Assembly: GCA_024336345.1 (NCBI GenBank) | Contig: JANFOG010000001.1 | Coordinates: 3,534,001-3,598,000, forward strand | DNA from: Mariannaea sp. PMI_226 | Lineage: Eukaryota > Ascomycota > Sordariomycetes > Hypocreales > Nectriaceae | Direction: 5' to 3' | Length of the DNA stretch: 64,000 nucleotides | Program-made: the position numbers and the translations under genes | The notes under the pieces: generated by a model | Databases searched by the model: none | Seen by the model: the letters and a program-made list of their open reading frames with translations, nothing else | What the model was told of the DNA's origin: nothing | Shown: positions 12,440 to 23,587 of the stretch, one piece after another | Layout of the letters: each line of letters opens with the position of its first letter | Numbering within the stretch: the first letter of the stretch is position 1

Positions 12440-14465
12440 CTAGCACTTCAGCAAAATTCCTCGGCGACGCTCTGACTCGCGAATCTCAAACATGACTTGG
12501 ATACCGACAAAGAGGCATCCGCAAGAGGAAATCAGGAATATGACACCTAAAATTCAGAGTTAGTGACTGTTGCCGTGTTCTCACATCATCAAAAACTGAA
12601 CGTACCGGACCAATCGTGGAGAATGCTATGGAAAATTGTTTGTAGACCATCCAGCCCAAGAGCGAACCCAACCAAATTGGCAGAAATCATCATGAGGACG
12701 TTTGCCACGCTCCCTACGCAGCACAGCATTCGATAAGCAGTGGGATGGTTTTCCCACCGTCGTCGAGGAAACAAGGATCCCGCAATCCACTCCGGTAGCA
12801 TGAAGAGGACAATCAGCCAGCCCCAGATCAAGAGGCGAAGCTTGATGTCGTGCCACAGAGCCACGAAGGTGAAGATGAGCAGATATGTGGTAATTGACTT
12901 CACAATGGCGCGCCAATTTCGGAATGACGAGCCTCCCAGAGGCACGAATATGTATCGAATAAGCCACCTGTTATACGAGCGATGCCACGCGCGCCAGAAA
13001 AGCTGGGTGCTGTAGTTATTGCTCACGCATCGGACCATGTTCTCAGGGGGGTCGATACCATCAACGAGAGCCCAAAGTCGGAACAGCCTCCAGGGGAGTA
13101 GAAGCTTTAGCCAGATAATGTGGAGATTGAGGAAGGACAAGAGGCTCAGCTGGGTAGCGGTGTACGACGCCCAGTCAGGGTTGGCTCTGCCAATCGCGCC
13201 GACATAATTGAAGTGGAGGATCACCTCCTTCGCAAGCAGCACTAGAAGAAAACGGATGGCATATTTGATAGTCCGCGAGGTCTCAATACTAGCAGCCCGT
13301 GCCTTTTGCTGTGAAATATAGTCATTGAATGTCAGGATAGGCCCTGCAAGATACAGAGGCGCGTAAATGGCATATCCAATGTAGTTGCGGAAGGAAAAGT
13401 CTTTCACATCCGCGGGGATGGAAACACGATCCTTCTCAGAAAGGTTCGCAGGGTCAAGCTGTTTCTTCTTTGTGCTATTAGTACGTGGTCAAGGGCTAGG
13501 TTTGGGGGGACATCGGGTACAAACCTCCAATGCATTGGCACTGCCTCGATCAAGACTCCAGTAGTAGTCCAAATTGAAGCTGATGAGTCGCAGAATGGTA
13601 ATGTTGAACAAAACTTCCCACCGGACCAAAAGTCCTCGAAAGCCATCGAGCCAGTCGCCGAGGTTCATGAGCTCCGAATTGACCAGCTGAACTTTGTTTC
13701 CCACAACAGCCATAACTGGGGGCGAGAGCAAGCTAGCAATGCTCTTGAAGTGATACCCATTGAACAGCTCGTTGGCGAACAAGGTGCAGATATTGAAAGT
13801 CCAAGTAGCCACAGGAATATACTTCCTAGGAAGCCTTGTTGCAACCAGAAAATTCAAGTAGAGAATCGTGAAGACTTTGAAGGCTGAAATTCCATGCAGG
13901 ATCACTAAGAAGAGAATTGCGAACGCGAAGTCGAAAGAAGCGCGCTGGTCCAGCCGGCCTTGGCCAACATTAACCGGCTTTCTTGCTTGGTAGAAACGGT
14001 TCCATAACTTTCTCAATAAGGGATGGAAGATGAGGAGTGCCGTCATGTAGGGAAGATTCTTTCGAAATACGGCGTATTGGTGGTCAGATATGTCCATCCT
14101 GCGGCCGGGGATCCATCCAGGAGCCAAGTATCTTCGAATCTTTGGCCATCGTGGATCAGATTCTACTACCATATCAGCATCGAGATAGCAATCGGACTGG
14201 TTGACATGGTCAACATACCTCTGGACACGGAATATGCAACCCAAAAGATGTAGGGAACGGCAACTACGAAGACACAGTAGTAGAAGAGAAACTCTGGTGT
14301 TTTCCATCTCGATGGCGGTCCCCGAAGTCGCGCCTTATCCTTCTTGGAGTCGGGATCATTTCGCGCATCGATAACGGTCTGGTAAGGAACAGATGATGGG
14401 GTGGTAAATCGGGTGTCTAAGGTGTCGTGGTCATAGACAGAACCAATGAAGGACAGAGCACCCAT
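12440..14465 (-). CDS. GUP1: MBOAT O-acyltransferase, GUP1 homologue
   Basis: Four exons on the minus strand: 14465-14219, 14162-13525, 13467-12606 and 12546-12440, giving about 617 aa, a normal length for fungal Gup1. Many membrane spans run through the protein. The MBOAT signature is clear: [20 protein letters not shown], then an invariant-type His in [13 protein letters not shown] near residue 500. In yeast, Gup1 is an ER acyltransferase that remodels the lipid of GPI anchors (originally found through glycerol uptake), and that role is inferred here. Introns 1 and 3 have clear GTATGT/GTACGT donors and TAG acceptors. The second intron starts GTTTGT at 13524. Its acceptor is best placed after an AAG at 13468, 8 nt past a CTAAT branch site, giving [11 protein letters not shown]; an alternative CAG nine bases further would drop three residues. 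The protein ends RRGILLKC. Confidence 0.93.
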
Positions 14466-15623
14466 GATTACGGTTGGGGTCAAATATGCAAAGGAGCTTC
14501 GCTCAGCTCATGTTGTGTCGGCGGGCAAAACTCGAAATATTTCCCACAGGCACCGCGCGGGGAGGAATGACCGACAGTCGTTTTGGGGGAGGGGAGGAAG
14601 CGAGCGGAAAGTGTCGTGGAGGAAGAGGAGGAATTGAAGCGGATGTCGTGGCCTCCGTGGGGTTCGTAATTGGCACCAAGCAGGTCGGGGACGGGGTTCT
14701 GGTGTTGAGGCCGGTCCCCCCTCCAGGAGAATAGAAGCCGACCAGACCCCTTCTGAGCTTCTGGGGTTCGGCCGGGCCCTGAATGGATCCCCGATTCCAG
14801 GGGCTGGTTGGCTGGAGGCTTAAATAGGTAGCTGCGCAACCCCCTTAAGACCACCTAGACCAAAAAAAAGAAAAAAAGCATACCTAATCTGAATAGCACT
14901 ACGGAGTACATCTGGGATTATTTGTACCTCCACCTTGGGCACATGTACTGGTTCTTGGCAAAAGCTTGAATGAATAGGGGAGCTCCGTTACTTATCGCCT
15001 CGCGCCTCTGTGCCCTTCTCATCCTCGAGATTTTGTTCTGCAGACGCCCATACATGTTTCGTACAAACTGTCTCCCAAATAATTCAAGCCGCCTCGGTAG
15101 CTACCTCATGTACTACGTCGTAAGTGGGTCAGTGATGGGTGCTTGGTCTCGTGCTTCGTACCTCGTATCGTCTTACGCTCTTTTCATGATTACTACCCTG
15201 GAGCTGAGGTCATCGCGTCATGGTTCTGTCACATCTAGAGGGTTGGATCGGAGAATAAATAGGACTGTCGGGGTAGGTTGTAGTTCTATTGATCCGAATA
15301 CTGTTTGTTTATTTTATTTTAACCTGATTTGCCCAACCCATGTTGCGGTCCCCATGTTTGAGAAATAGCATTGCTAAATGAGGTGGCCTATTGAAGCTGT
15401 GATCACATTCTCTTTTCTTCCCAAACCTCCCCCTCTATGGGGCAATTCCTCATTACTGACACATCTTGATTCTCTAATTGTCGCAGCCAACCTGCCCTTT
15501 GACATGGGTATCCTTGTGTACGTCCGTTATCTGTAGAGCCTCACACCATGTGGTACTTCCGTCTAGGCTGACAGCGACGCACTGTGGCCTAATATCCGTA
15601 CCCTTTTTAGCTCCTGGGTCTTG
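14466..15623. other. Intergenic, upstream of GUP1
   Basis: Probable promoter and leader of GUP1 plus the 3' flank of the next minus-strand gene. GC-rich purine-biased sequence at about 14570-14650 lies just upstream of the GUP1 start. Open frames here (for example 14970-15368, +) show no domain. Confidence 0.5.
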
Positions 15624-17770
15624 TCAAATTAGTTGCATGCATCGTGCCCGAATCTCTCCGTTGAGACCTTGCATTGCCCGGATCATGGGTACCATATCTC
15701 TCTGCCCTCTACATAGGAGCTCTGCCTCATCACCGAGTCGCTCCAGCGATTTAATGTCCTCCATATGCTGTCGCATGTCTGAAGCCCGCAGTATCGCATT
15801 GGCGATGTATGAAAAGGCAATGTAACACCGGTATGCCCCGAATAGAGTAATCATCGTGTCCGCATAGGGGATCACAACGAGTAATCGGCCGATGAGATTG
15901 ATTATAAGACGACATGCATCCATGACGACTACCGATTCTGGAATATCGAGCTTGCTCGTGACAGGCTCTGGAGAAGTTGAGTCTAGAACTGCCATCTTTC
16001 GGAACATGTAGACCACGGCGGTATAGCCGGTGAGTAGTACGTCGGCCACTTCCCAGATCTCTACATCACGGTTGGTATCGTTCGCCATCCATTTATCCTG
16101 AGAAGCGTCAGAACAAGAACATCAGGTACACTTTGTAAACTTTGAGGGCCACTCTTCGCAGCGCCTTACCAATTGCCATTCTTCAAAGATGTCGAGAATT
16201 TCACGACACAGCCCCTCCGTTTTGGACATGATGTCGGCTTTCGTACCGTTTTCAGGATTTTCGAGTAACGCAAAGAAACGAATAATGACAAGAGTGACGC
16301 GCGAGCTGGCGAGAAACGCCGTCGCCTGAATGCCATGGGGAGGAGGCTGGGAGTTAACATCTAGCCAGGGCAAGTTTACCTGCCATGCATTGACTGAGAT
16401 AATGGGTGGCTTGTTCATAATGAGGCGGAAGTAAAGGTCAATCTGGAGCACTTCCCAGAACCCTTTCCGGTCATCATCGCAATCACACTTGTCCTCTTCG
16501 TTGCCCCAGGACACGTCCGAGCTGTCAAGCTTGTGCAAATTGAGCGCTTGGCAGTATTCGCAAGCATGCCTAAACATCTTCCAAGACAGCTCCTCGTCAA
16601 AGAATTGGTATGCGACACGAGTCTGAATGCCACGTGTTGAGTCAGCTGAGATGCGGATTTCAAGCATAGCTGGGGGAGGCCTAACCATGAAAAGAGAAGC
16701 AATTAAGTCAGTCATTGTCCCTGTTGCCTGTCGTTGCCAACATGGAACCGCTCGTAGGCATGCCAGGTAACATGATCGAGAGTAAGCTAGACTAGCATGG
16801 GAAGATTCGTTGCTAGCTCTGAGAGAGCATCCGTGAAACAGGATACAATAATATATAACTAGGATTACTGGCTCAATATGGATATGTGGAACACCCAAAA
16901 TATCAGGTATCAGCTCAATCGTTCTTTTGTCAATCAAACTTTGGAACATCCAAGTTGGCATATGGGCGAAGTAGTCTGAGGAGGGATCAGTACGGTTCGA
17001 AGTAGAAGGATTGTGATGGATTGTATTGAAAAGTATGTTCGTACTCTTTATCCAGCATTTTGCAAGGTCCACAGGGATATCAATCACCTCTGTGATGACT
17101 GACGTCGAAAAGCTTCGGAGCCTAAGGTGCTGTACCTGATCGACAGCATCTTTGAGAATTGTGGTTGCGTCAATCTCTACGCGGTGTGAAGCATCGCACG
17201 AATCAACGCAACTTGGCGTGTTTACCACCGCAGCTGGAGACGAGCAGGTCGAAACTGATGGAGTATACGACGTAGCCCTAGGAGTTGCAGCAACAGACGG
17301 AGCGGCAGATCGTGCCTCGAGCTGCTCAAGGCGGTTGAGAATGGTGGCCAACGCAGGCCCAGATTGTCTAGATCTTAAATGTCCACATTCGTCGCCATTA
17401 GAACAAGACCATACATGAAGGAAAACCCGAGCTTACATGTACTGTTCCGCTATTTCACGGGCACTTTTTCTCTTAACTCGCTGTGGATATACACACTCTG
17501 CATCATGGGTATTGCAGCGACTGCATCGGGGCATAACCCGATTGCACCGTACCTGATAGAGGCAATTGGCGAGTCGTCAATGGATTTGAACAGGATCAAT
17601 TATAAAAGCAGTATCATAGTGGATATTGACGAACCTTTCGATCCTTGCATCTTGTACACTGACTGGCGGGTTAACCAACTGGAACTCAAAGTCTCGCATG
17701 GGAAAGTCGGGAATAAGGAACGGTCCGCGCAACGTACTGAGAGTCGGTTGAGCTGCTCGAGACCTGTCAT
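15624..17770 (-). CDS. Zn2Cys6 transcription factor, divergent from ABC gene
   Basis: Reconstructed minus-strand exons: 17770-17738, 17658-17635, 17552-17437, 17367-16170 and 16097-15624. A probable further in-frame 63-nt intron lies at 16685-16623. Product is about 590-615 aa. The DNA-binding domain spans the first three exons: MTGLEQLNRLS|CTRCKDRK|VRCNRVMPRCSRC... and then CVYP. This gives the complete C-x2-C-x6-C-x5-C-x2-C-x6-C zinc cluster, followed by a basic linker (QRVKRKSAREIAEQ) and a short helix (ATILNRLEQLEAR) suited to dimerisation. The rest is a fungal-specific regulator homology region (SWKMFRHACEYCQALNLHKL). The second exon is only 24 nt. The gene starts head-to-head with the ABC transporter across 887 bp, which suggests it may control that gene (inference). 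Exon 4's start could shift by 6 nt (AAG or TAG acceptor). Family call is firm; target and ligand are unknown. Confidence 0.87.
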
Positions 17771-18309
17771 CGGTAGATGGGAGATCCGGCAATTGAGATG
17801 GCGCTAATAGCAACAAGGTACGGGAGGGAAACGGAATGCAGACAAGATTGGTTGCCGCGCTATAAGGGACGAAACTCGAGATTGGATACTTCTGCGAGCC
17901 GCATCGTTGTCAGAGCGGGCAAAGGTTGAGGACGGACTTTCGGCAAATATAAGTCCGGGTGAAGGACTGATGGAATGAAGGATCTTACGGGCTGTGAAAA
18001 ACAAAACCAGGAGTTATTTGTTACGCAATAAAATTGGCGTTTACTTAGACTGCATCCGCCTCCAACGTCTGGATTTGCTAGTGGAGACTGGGAGACTGGG
18101 AGTGGGAGAGGATGAAGCGCCTTGCTACCGCGGGGTACGTATTTTCATATGATCAATCGTACCACTTGTAGGTGCCAAGTATTGAAAATTAATACCTTCT
18201 TTCGTCTGCTAGTCAAGAAGTGACGGAGTTTGGCAAGTCCGAGTCATTCAGCCTCAACTGGAGGGTTAGGGTTGCTGGATCAGAATTTTTGCAATGGTGA
18301 AGCCGGACC

Positions 18310-18336
18310 CTCGGACTCTCAACGACCGAGAGTCCG
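18310..18336. promoter_or_regulatory. Inverted-repeat candidate operator (CGG-N11-CCG)
   Basis: A perfect 9-bp inverted repeat, CGGACTCTC at 18312-18320 and GAGAGTCCG at 18328-18336, is separated by 7 nt. Overlapping it, CGG at 18312-18314 and CCG at 18326-18328 are spaced by exactly 11 nt, the geometry bound by Gal4-type Zn2Cys6 dimers. It lies about 320 bp upstream of the ABC start codon and about 540 bp from the regulator start. Function is inferred. Confidence 0.55.
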
Positions 18337-18526
18337 TAGTTCTTATCCACAGATCCACAACCACCTCTCTCTGACAATGTGCTAAGGGGACCCAAGGAGA
18401 AAAACCTCGTTCTAATGGGCTTCTTTTTGGCCTGACCCAGTCAAATTTTCTATTACATAGTCCGCCCCAGTGGGGTCGCGCATAAGGAAACGAAGTCGAT
18501 CTTACATTGTTCGAGTTCAAGCTCGC

Positions 18527-18533
18527 TATATAA
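18527..18533 (+). promoter_or_regulatory. TATA-like element of ABC gene
   Basis: TATATAA 125 bp upstream of the ABC start codon, on the correct strand, in otherwise mixed-composition sequence. Position fits a TATA box with a short leader. Confidence 0.5.
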
Positions 18534-18657
18534 TTGAAAGCCCATGGCCCTATGCCGCTTACATGTAGCTTTTAAAAAAAAATCCAACTGATTTTCATTG
18601 CAGCTTCTGCAATTATCTGTCTCGTTCTCGCGTTGTTGAAGGAATTGGACTTATTAA

Positions 18658-21600
18658 ATGACCATGGGAGCTGACGGGCTTGGGGCCAACCATCCTGATC
18701 GTCTCCCCCAAAACGATTCGGCTGCAACGTCTGTAACTGCAGCATACGAGGAGAAGTGGGCTGGCGAAAACGACTTTGATGGCGAAGAGGAACGTAGGAA
18801 CGATGAAGTACTTGAGCTTGCACGTCGACTAACCACCCAGTCTCACGCTCCCCCTGGCACCTTGTTTCCGCTCGTCTCTGACGGCGCTTTGGACCCGGAT
18901 AGTAAGGAGTTCAACGCTCGGAAATGGGCCAAGGCTTTTTACGAGCTACGAACCGACACTTCAGAAGGAAACCCACCAAGGACGACAGGAGTGGCATTCA
19001 AGAATCTCAATGTGTTCGGTTTCGGTACTGATACTGACTTCCAAAAGAGCGTCGGCAACATCTTCCTTGAGGCCGGAACTATCGTGAAGAGGCTGCTTCA
19101 TGAGAAGAAGAAGAGAGTTGATATCTTGAGAGATGTCGAAGGTGTTTTGCACAGTGGGGAGATGCTGGCAGTCCTCGGCCCTCCAGGCTCAGGTTGCAGT
19201 ACCTTTCTCAAGGCCATTGCTGGAGACACCCACGGCTTCCATATCGACGAAGGTGCCGAGTTGAACTATTCGGGAATCCACCCAACAGAGCTGCGAACAG
19301 CGTTTCGAGGAGAAGCAATTTACACGGCTGAAGTTGACCAGCATTTTGCTCATCTGACAGTGGGCGACACTCTCTATTTTGCAGCACGCGCGAGGTGCCC
19401 CAAGAATATCCCAGCTGGCGTCTCTCGGCATGAGTATGCGGAGCACCTACGCGATGTCACAATGGCCATGTTTGGAATCTCGCACACAAAGAACACCCGT
19501 GTTGGAGACGACTTCATTCGAGGAGTGAGCGGTGGTGAGAGGAAGCGGGTTACAATCGCTGAGGCGGCTCTGAGCTACTCACCTCTGCAATGCTGGGACA
19601 ACAGCACGCGAGGCCTAGATAGCGCGAATGCTCTCGAGTTTTGCCGAACACTGAGAACGCAGGCTGATGTTATGGGCTGCACCTCAGCTGTTGCCATCTA
19701 CCAAGCGTCTCAGGATGCCTATGAGGTTAGTTGATTCCCTATTTATGATAACGAATGAAGAGCTCTGGTGGGTCTAATTATGCTATAGGTCTTCGACAAA
19801 GTGCTGCTCTTATACCAAGGTCGGCAGATCTTCTTTGGCAAGGCTTCAGAGGCCAAAGCCTATTTTGAGAATCTCGGCTTCGAGTGCCCGGAGCAGCAAA
19901 CGACTGCGGATTTCCTCACCTCGATGACGAGTGCCAAGGAGCGCATTGTTAGATCCGGTTGGGAGAATAAGACTCCTCGCTCTCCCGACGAATTTGCGCA
20001 GGCCTGGAAGAATAGCGCCCATCGACAGAAACTCCTAGTCGAGATGGAGGACTATCTTGATCGCCACCCCTTCGGCGGCGAGCACTACGATAGCTTCGTA
20101 CAGTCTCGTAAGAGAGATCAATCCAAGTCGCAGCGCATCAAATCCCCCTTCACCCTCTCGTACTTTGAGCAAATGAGTCTTACTTTGGGACGGTCCTGGC
20201 TGATGTTAAAGGCTGACCCCAGTGTCATGGTCACCATGCTCCTGTGCAACTTGGTTGAGTCGTTGGTCGTGTCGAGTATCTTCTACAACATCCCTGAGAA
20301 CTCTGGTGGCTTCTTCAACCGTGCCTTCTTGATCTATTTCGTCATGATGATGAATACGTTCAATAACGTGCTCGAGATTCTCACTCTCTATGCCAAGCGA
20401 AACATCGTTGAGAAGCACTCACGATATGCTCTCTACCATCCCAGCGCCGAGGCTCTGTCGTCCATCATTATCGACATCCCTTACAAGGTGGTCAACGCAA
20501 TTATGATCAACGCTATATTCTACTTCATGGGGAACCTGAAGAGAGACGCTGGCGCCTTTTTCTATTTCCTGATGGTTTCTTTTGCAGTTTCAATGAGTAT
20601 ATCTATGGCATTCCGTCTCATCGCATCGCTCACCAAGACCATTGCCCAGGCACTGGCACGAGCCTCAATTCTTCTATTGGCTCTTGCACTTTATACGGGA
20701 TTTGCTATCACACCACAATACATGCCAGTCTGGATCGGATGGATCCGTTGGACGATCCCGACATTTTACGCGCAGGAGAGCCTCATGATCAACGAGTTTT
20801 CGCACAAGGCCTTCCCTTGTTCTGCTTTCGTCCCGCAAGGTCCCGAGTATGAGTCTGCTCCAGGGCTTTCGAGGACTTGCGCTATTCAAGGTTCAGTTCC
20901 TGGGCAGGACTTTGTAGAGGGATCGGCATACCTTTCGTCGACATATGGCTACAAAGACTCGCATAAATGGCCTTACTTCCTTGTAGTCATTGCTTTTGGC
21001 GTGCTATTTATGGTTCTCCACTTGATCTCTACAGAGTATGTCACATCTGAGAGATCAAAGGGTGAGGTTTTGGTTTTCACCCGCAAGGCACTGAAGAAAC
21101 TTTCCAAGAAGTTGCTCAACGATGAGGAGTCTGCAAGTCCCCAAATGGCCCAGCGTGCCAGCATGGAAAAGTCAGGCGATGCTGCAGGTGTCGAGAAGCA
21201 AAGTTCTGTTTTCCACTGGAGGAATGTCTGCTACGATGTCACAATTAAGGGAGAAGATCGCCGCATCCTCGACCACGTCGATGGCTGGGTCAAACCTGGA
21301 ACCCTTACTGCATTGATGGTATGTTATTGCTCATCTGTTGTACTAACGCTATCGACTTGTCTGAATTCTGATGTGTGAAAATAGGGAGCATCGGGAGCTG
21401 GAAAAACAACGCTCCTAGATGTGTTGGCCAGCCGAGTCACAATGGGTTGCGTCACAGGCGAAATGCTGGTTGATGGGAAGCTGCGCGACGAGTCCTTTCA
21501 ACGAAAAACCGGTTACGTTCAGCAACAGGACCTTCATGTCCACACTTCAACAGTCCGCGAAGCACTCACATTCAGCGCTCTTCTTCGACAGCCTCCACGA

Positions 21601-23407
21601 TATTCAAGAGAGGAGAAACTCGCCTATGTCGACACCGTTATCAGCCTCCTTGACATGCAAGAGTACTCGGATGCAGTGATCGGAGTCCCTGGAGATGGCC
21701 TCAATGTTGAGCAGAGGAAGAGGCTGACTATTGGTGTGGAGCTGGCGGCCCGACCACAGCTTCTACTCTTCTTGGACGAGCCGACCTCGGGATTGGACAG
21801 CCAGACGTCGTGGTCTATCTGCGACCTGATGGAGAAGCTTACGAGAAGTGGGCAGGCTATTCTGTGTACGATTCACCAGCCCTCCGCTATGCTGTTCCAA
21901 CGCTTTGACAGACTTCTTTTGTTATCCAAAGGGAGAACCATTTATTTTGGAGATGTCGGAAAGAACTCCAAGACTCTGGTCGACTACTTTGTCCGAAACG
22001 GCGCTGATGCCTGCCCGCCTGGCGCCAACCCAGCAGAATACATGCTAGATGTCATCGGAGCGGCGCCTGGAAGCTACACCAAGATCAACTGGCCAGACGT
22101 CTGGCAAGAGTCGCCAGAATATCGTCAAAACCAAGATGAGCTGGAAAGCCTGGTTGCGGAAGGAAACCATCAGCAGGCCCTCGAAGTTAGTGGCGATGCC
22201 TCCAACTACAGCGAGTTTGCGGCTTCTCCTCGTGAACAGTTTGTGGAAGTGACGAGAAGGCTCATCCAACAGTACTGGCGTAGCCCAGGATACATCTACT
22301 CCAAGATCACATTGTCCGCCGGTGCAGTAAGTAATAGGGACATCCCCTATTAAATCGTGGCTTTTGGATAAGCTAACCTGTGTACTTCTAGTCGCTATTT
22401 ATCGGGTTGACTTTCTTCAACGGCAAAAACACAGAGCGCGGGTTACAGAATCAGATGTTTGGAGTCATGATGATGTTGACAATCTTCACACAAATTGTCA
22501 ACCAGATGATGCCTGCATTTGTCGCCCAGCGCACCATGTACGAGGCTCGAGAACGCCCTTCCAAAACCTACTCATGGAAAGCTTTCATGGGTGCGACCAT
22601 CCTGGTGGAGGCTTTGTGGAATTCGGTGAGCATCGGTTAACTTTGACTTTGAGGGGTGAACTACTTGCTGATACATGGAAATGAAGGTGATTGCTGTGCT
22701 TAGCTACGTGTGCTGGTATTTTCCGACGGGCCTTTACCGCAACTCTTATAAGACGGACGCGGTCGACTCCAGGAATGTAACAGTCTTCCTGTTCATCTGG
22801 CTCTTTTACATGTTTACAAGCACTTTTGCAAACATGATAATTGCCGGATTCGAAAGCGATGAAGTTGCAGGAGGTGTGGTAACTCTCGTGATGATTATGA
22901 TCTTCTCATTTGCTGGGTATGTTTCTTCTGGAGTGATGATGAGCTACTTGTAGGGCTGTGTTGGTTCTAATTATTTTCAACAGTATTCTCTCGCCGCCCC
23001 AAGACCTTCCAGGCTTCTGGATCTTCATGTATCGAATCAACCCTTTCACCTACGTGGTAGAAGGTCTTTTGGGAACTTCAATGGCAAACGCTGATGCGTC
23101 TTGCGAGGCGAGTGAACTGATCAAGTTCATGCCCCCCGATGGAGAGACTTGCGGCGACTATATGAGAGCCTACATCCAATCCGCGGGAGGCTATCTCACC
23201 AACCCGGAGGCTGTGAATGGAACGCAGTGCGGGTACTGCTCACTCTCTGATACCAACGCTTTTCTGGCTAGCAGGGGCGTGAGCTTTGAGCACCGGTGGA
23301 GGGATTTTGGGTTCATGTGGGCATATATTGCCTTCAATATTGTGGCAGCGCTGGGTATCTACTGGCTGGTGCGCGTCCCAAAGACAAAAATGGCGAAGAA
23401 GGACTAG
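18658..23407 (+). CDS. PDR-type ABC-G transporter (full-length, pleiotropic drug resistance family)
   Basis: Six exons: 18658-19725, 19789-21318, 21385-22326, 22392-22625, 22687-22916 and 22984-23407, in frame throughout, giving about 1475 aa, the usual length for Cdr1/Pdr5-type pumps. Layout is (nucleotide-binding domain-membrane domain) x2. NBD1 shows the degenerate PDR Walker A (GPPGSGCST, about residue 174), signature [10 protein letters not shown] and a Walker B region with [14 protein letters not shown]2 has the canonical Walker [10 protein letters not shown] (about 867), a degenerate signature ([11 protein letters not shown]) and [11 protein letters not shown]. This complementary asymmetry is characteristic of the family. 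Expected role: plasma-membrane efflux of xenobiotics or endogenous metabolites. The fourth intron ends in an unusual AAG acceptor at 22686; reading frame and the [11 protein letters not shown] motif support it. Substrate is unknown. Flanked by two Zn2Cys6 regulators. Confidence 0.95.
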
Positions 23408-23587
23408 ACAAAACTTGTACATGGAGGTTGGGCCGGACTTGAAGTGAAGAAAACAAAACGAATGAAAGAGTGGGAACTGAATTGGTGGTGGATTTCGCTA
23501 TTGTGCGTGCAAATATACCCAATACAATTGTTTTCTGGCATATCCTCATCATAACGGATTTCCAGCATCCGATATACATTTAGCGAC

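Larger units (their letters stand above)
17771..18657. promoter_or_regulatory. Bidirectional promoter between regulator and ABC transporter
   Basis: 887 bp separate the two start codons. It contains a CGG-N11-CCG element inside a longer inverted repeat (18310-18336) and a TATATAA at 18527-18533, correctly placed for the ABC gene. No coding exon seen. Confidence 0.65.

Noticed and set aside
18260..18275. GGGTTAGGGTT resembling telomere repeat
   Set aside because: Less than two units, in a promoter; no array.
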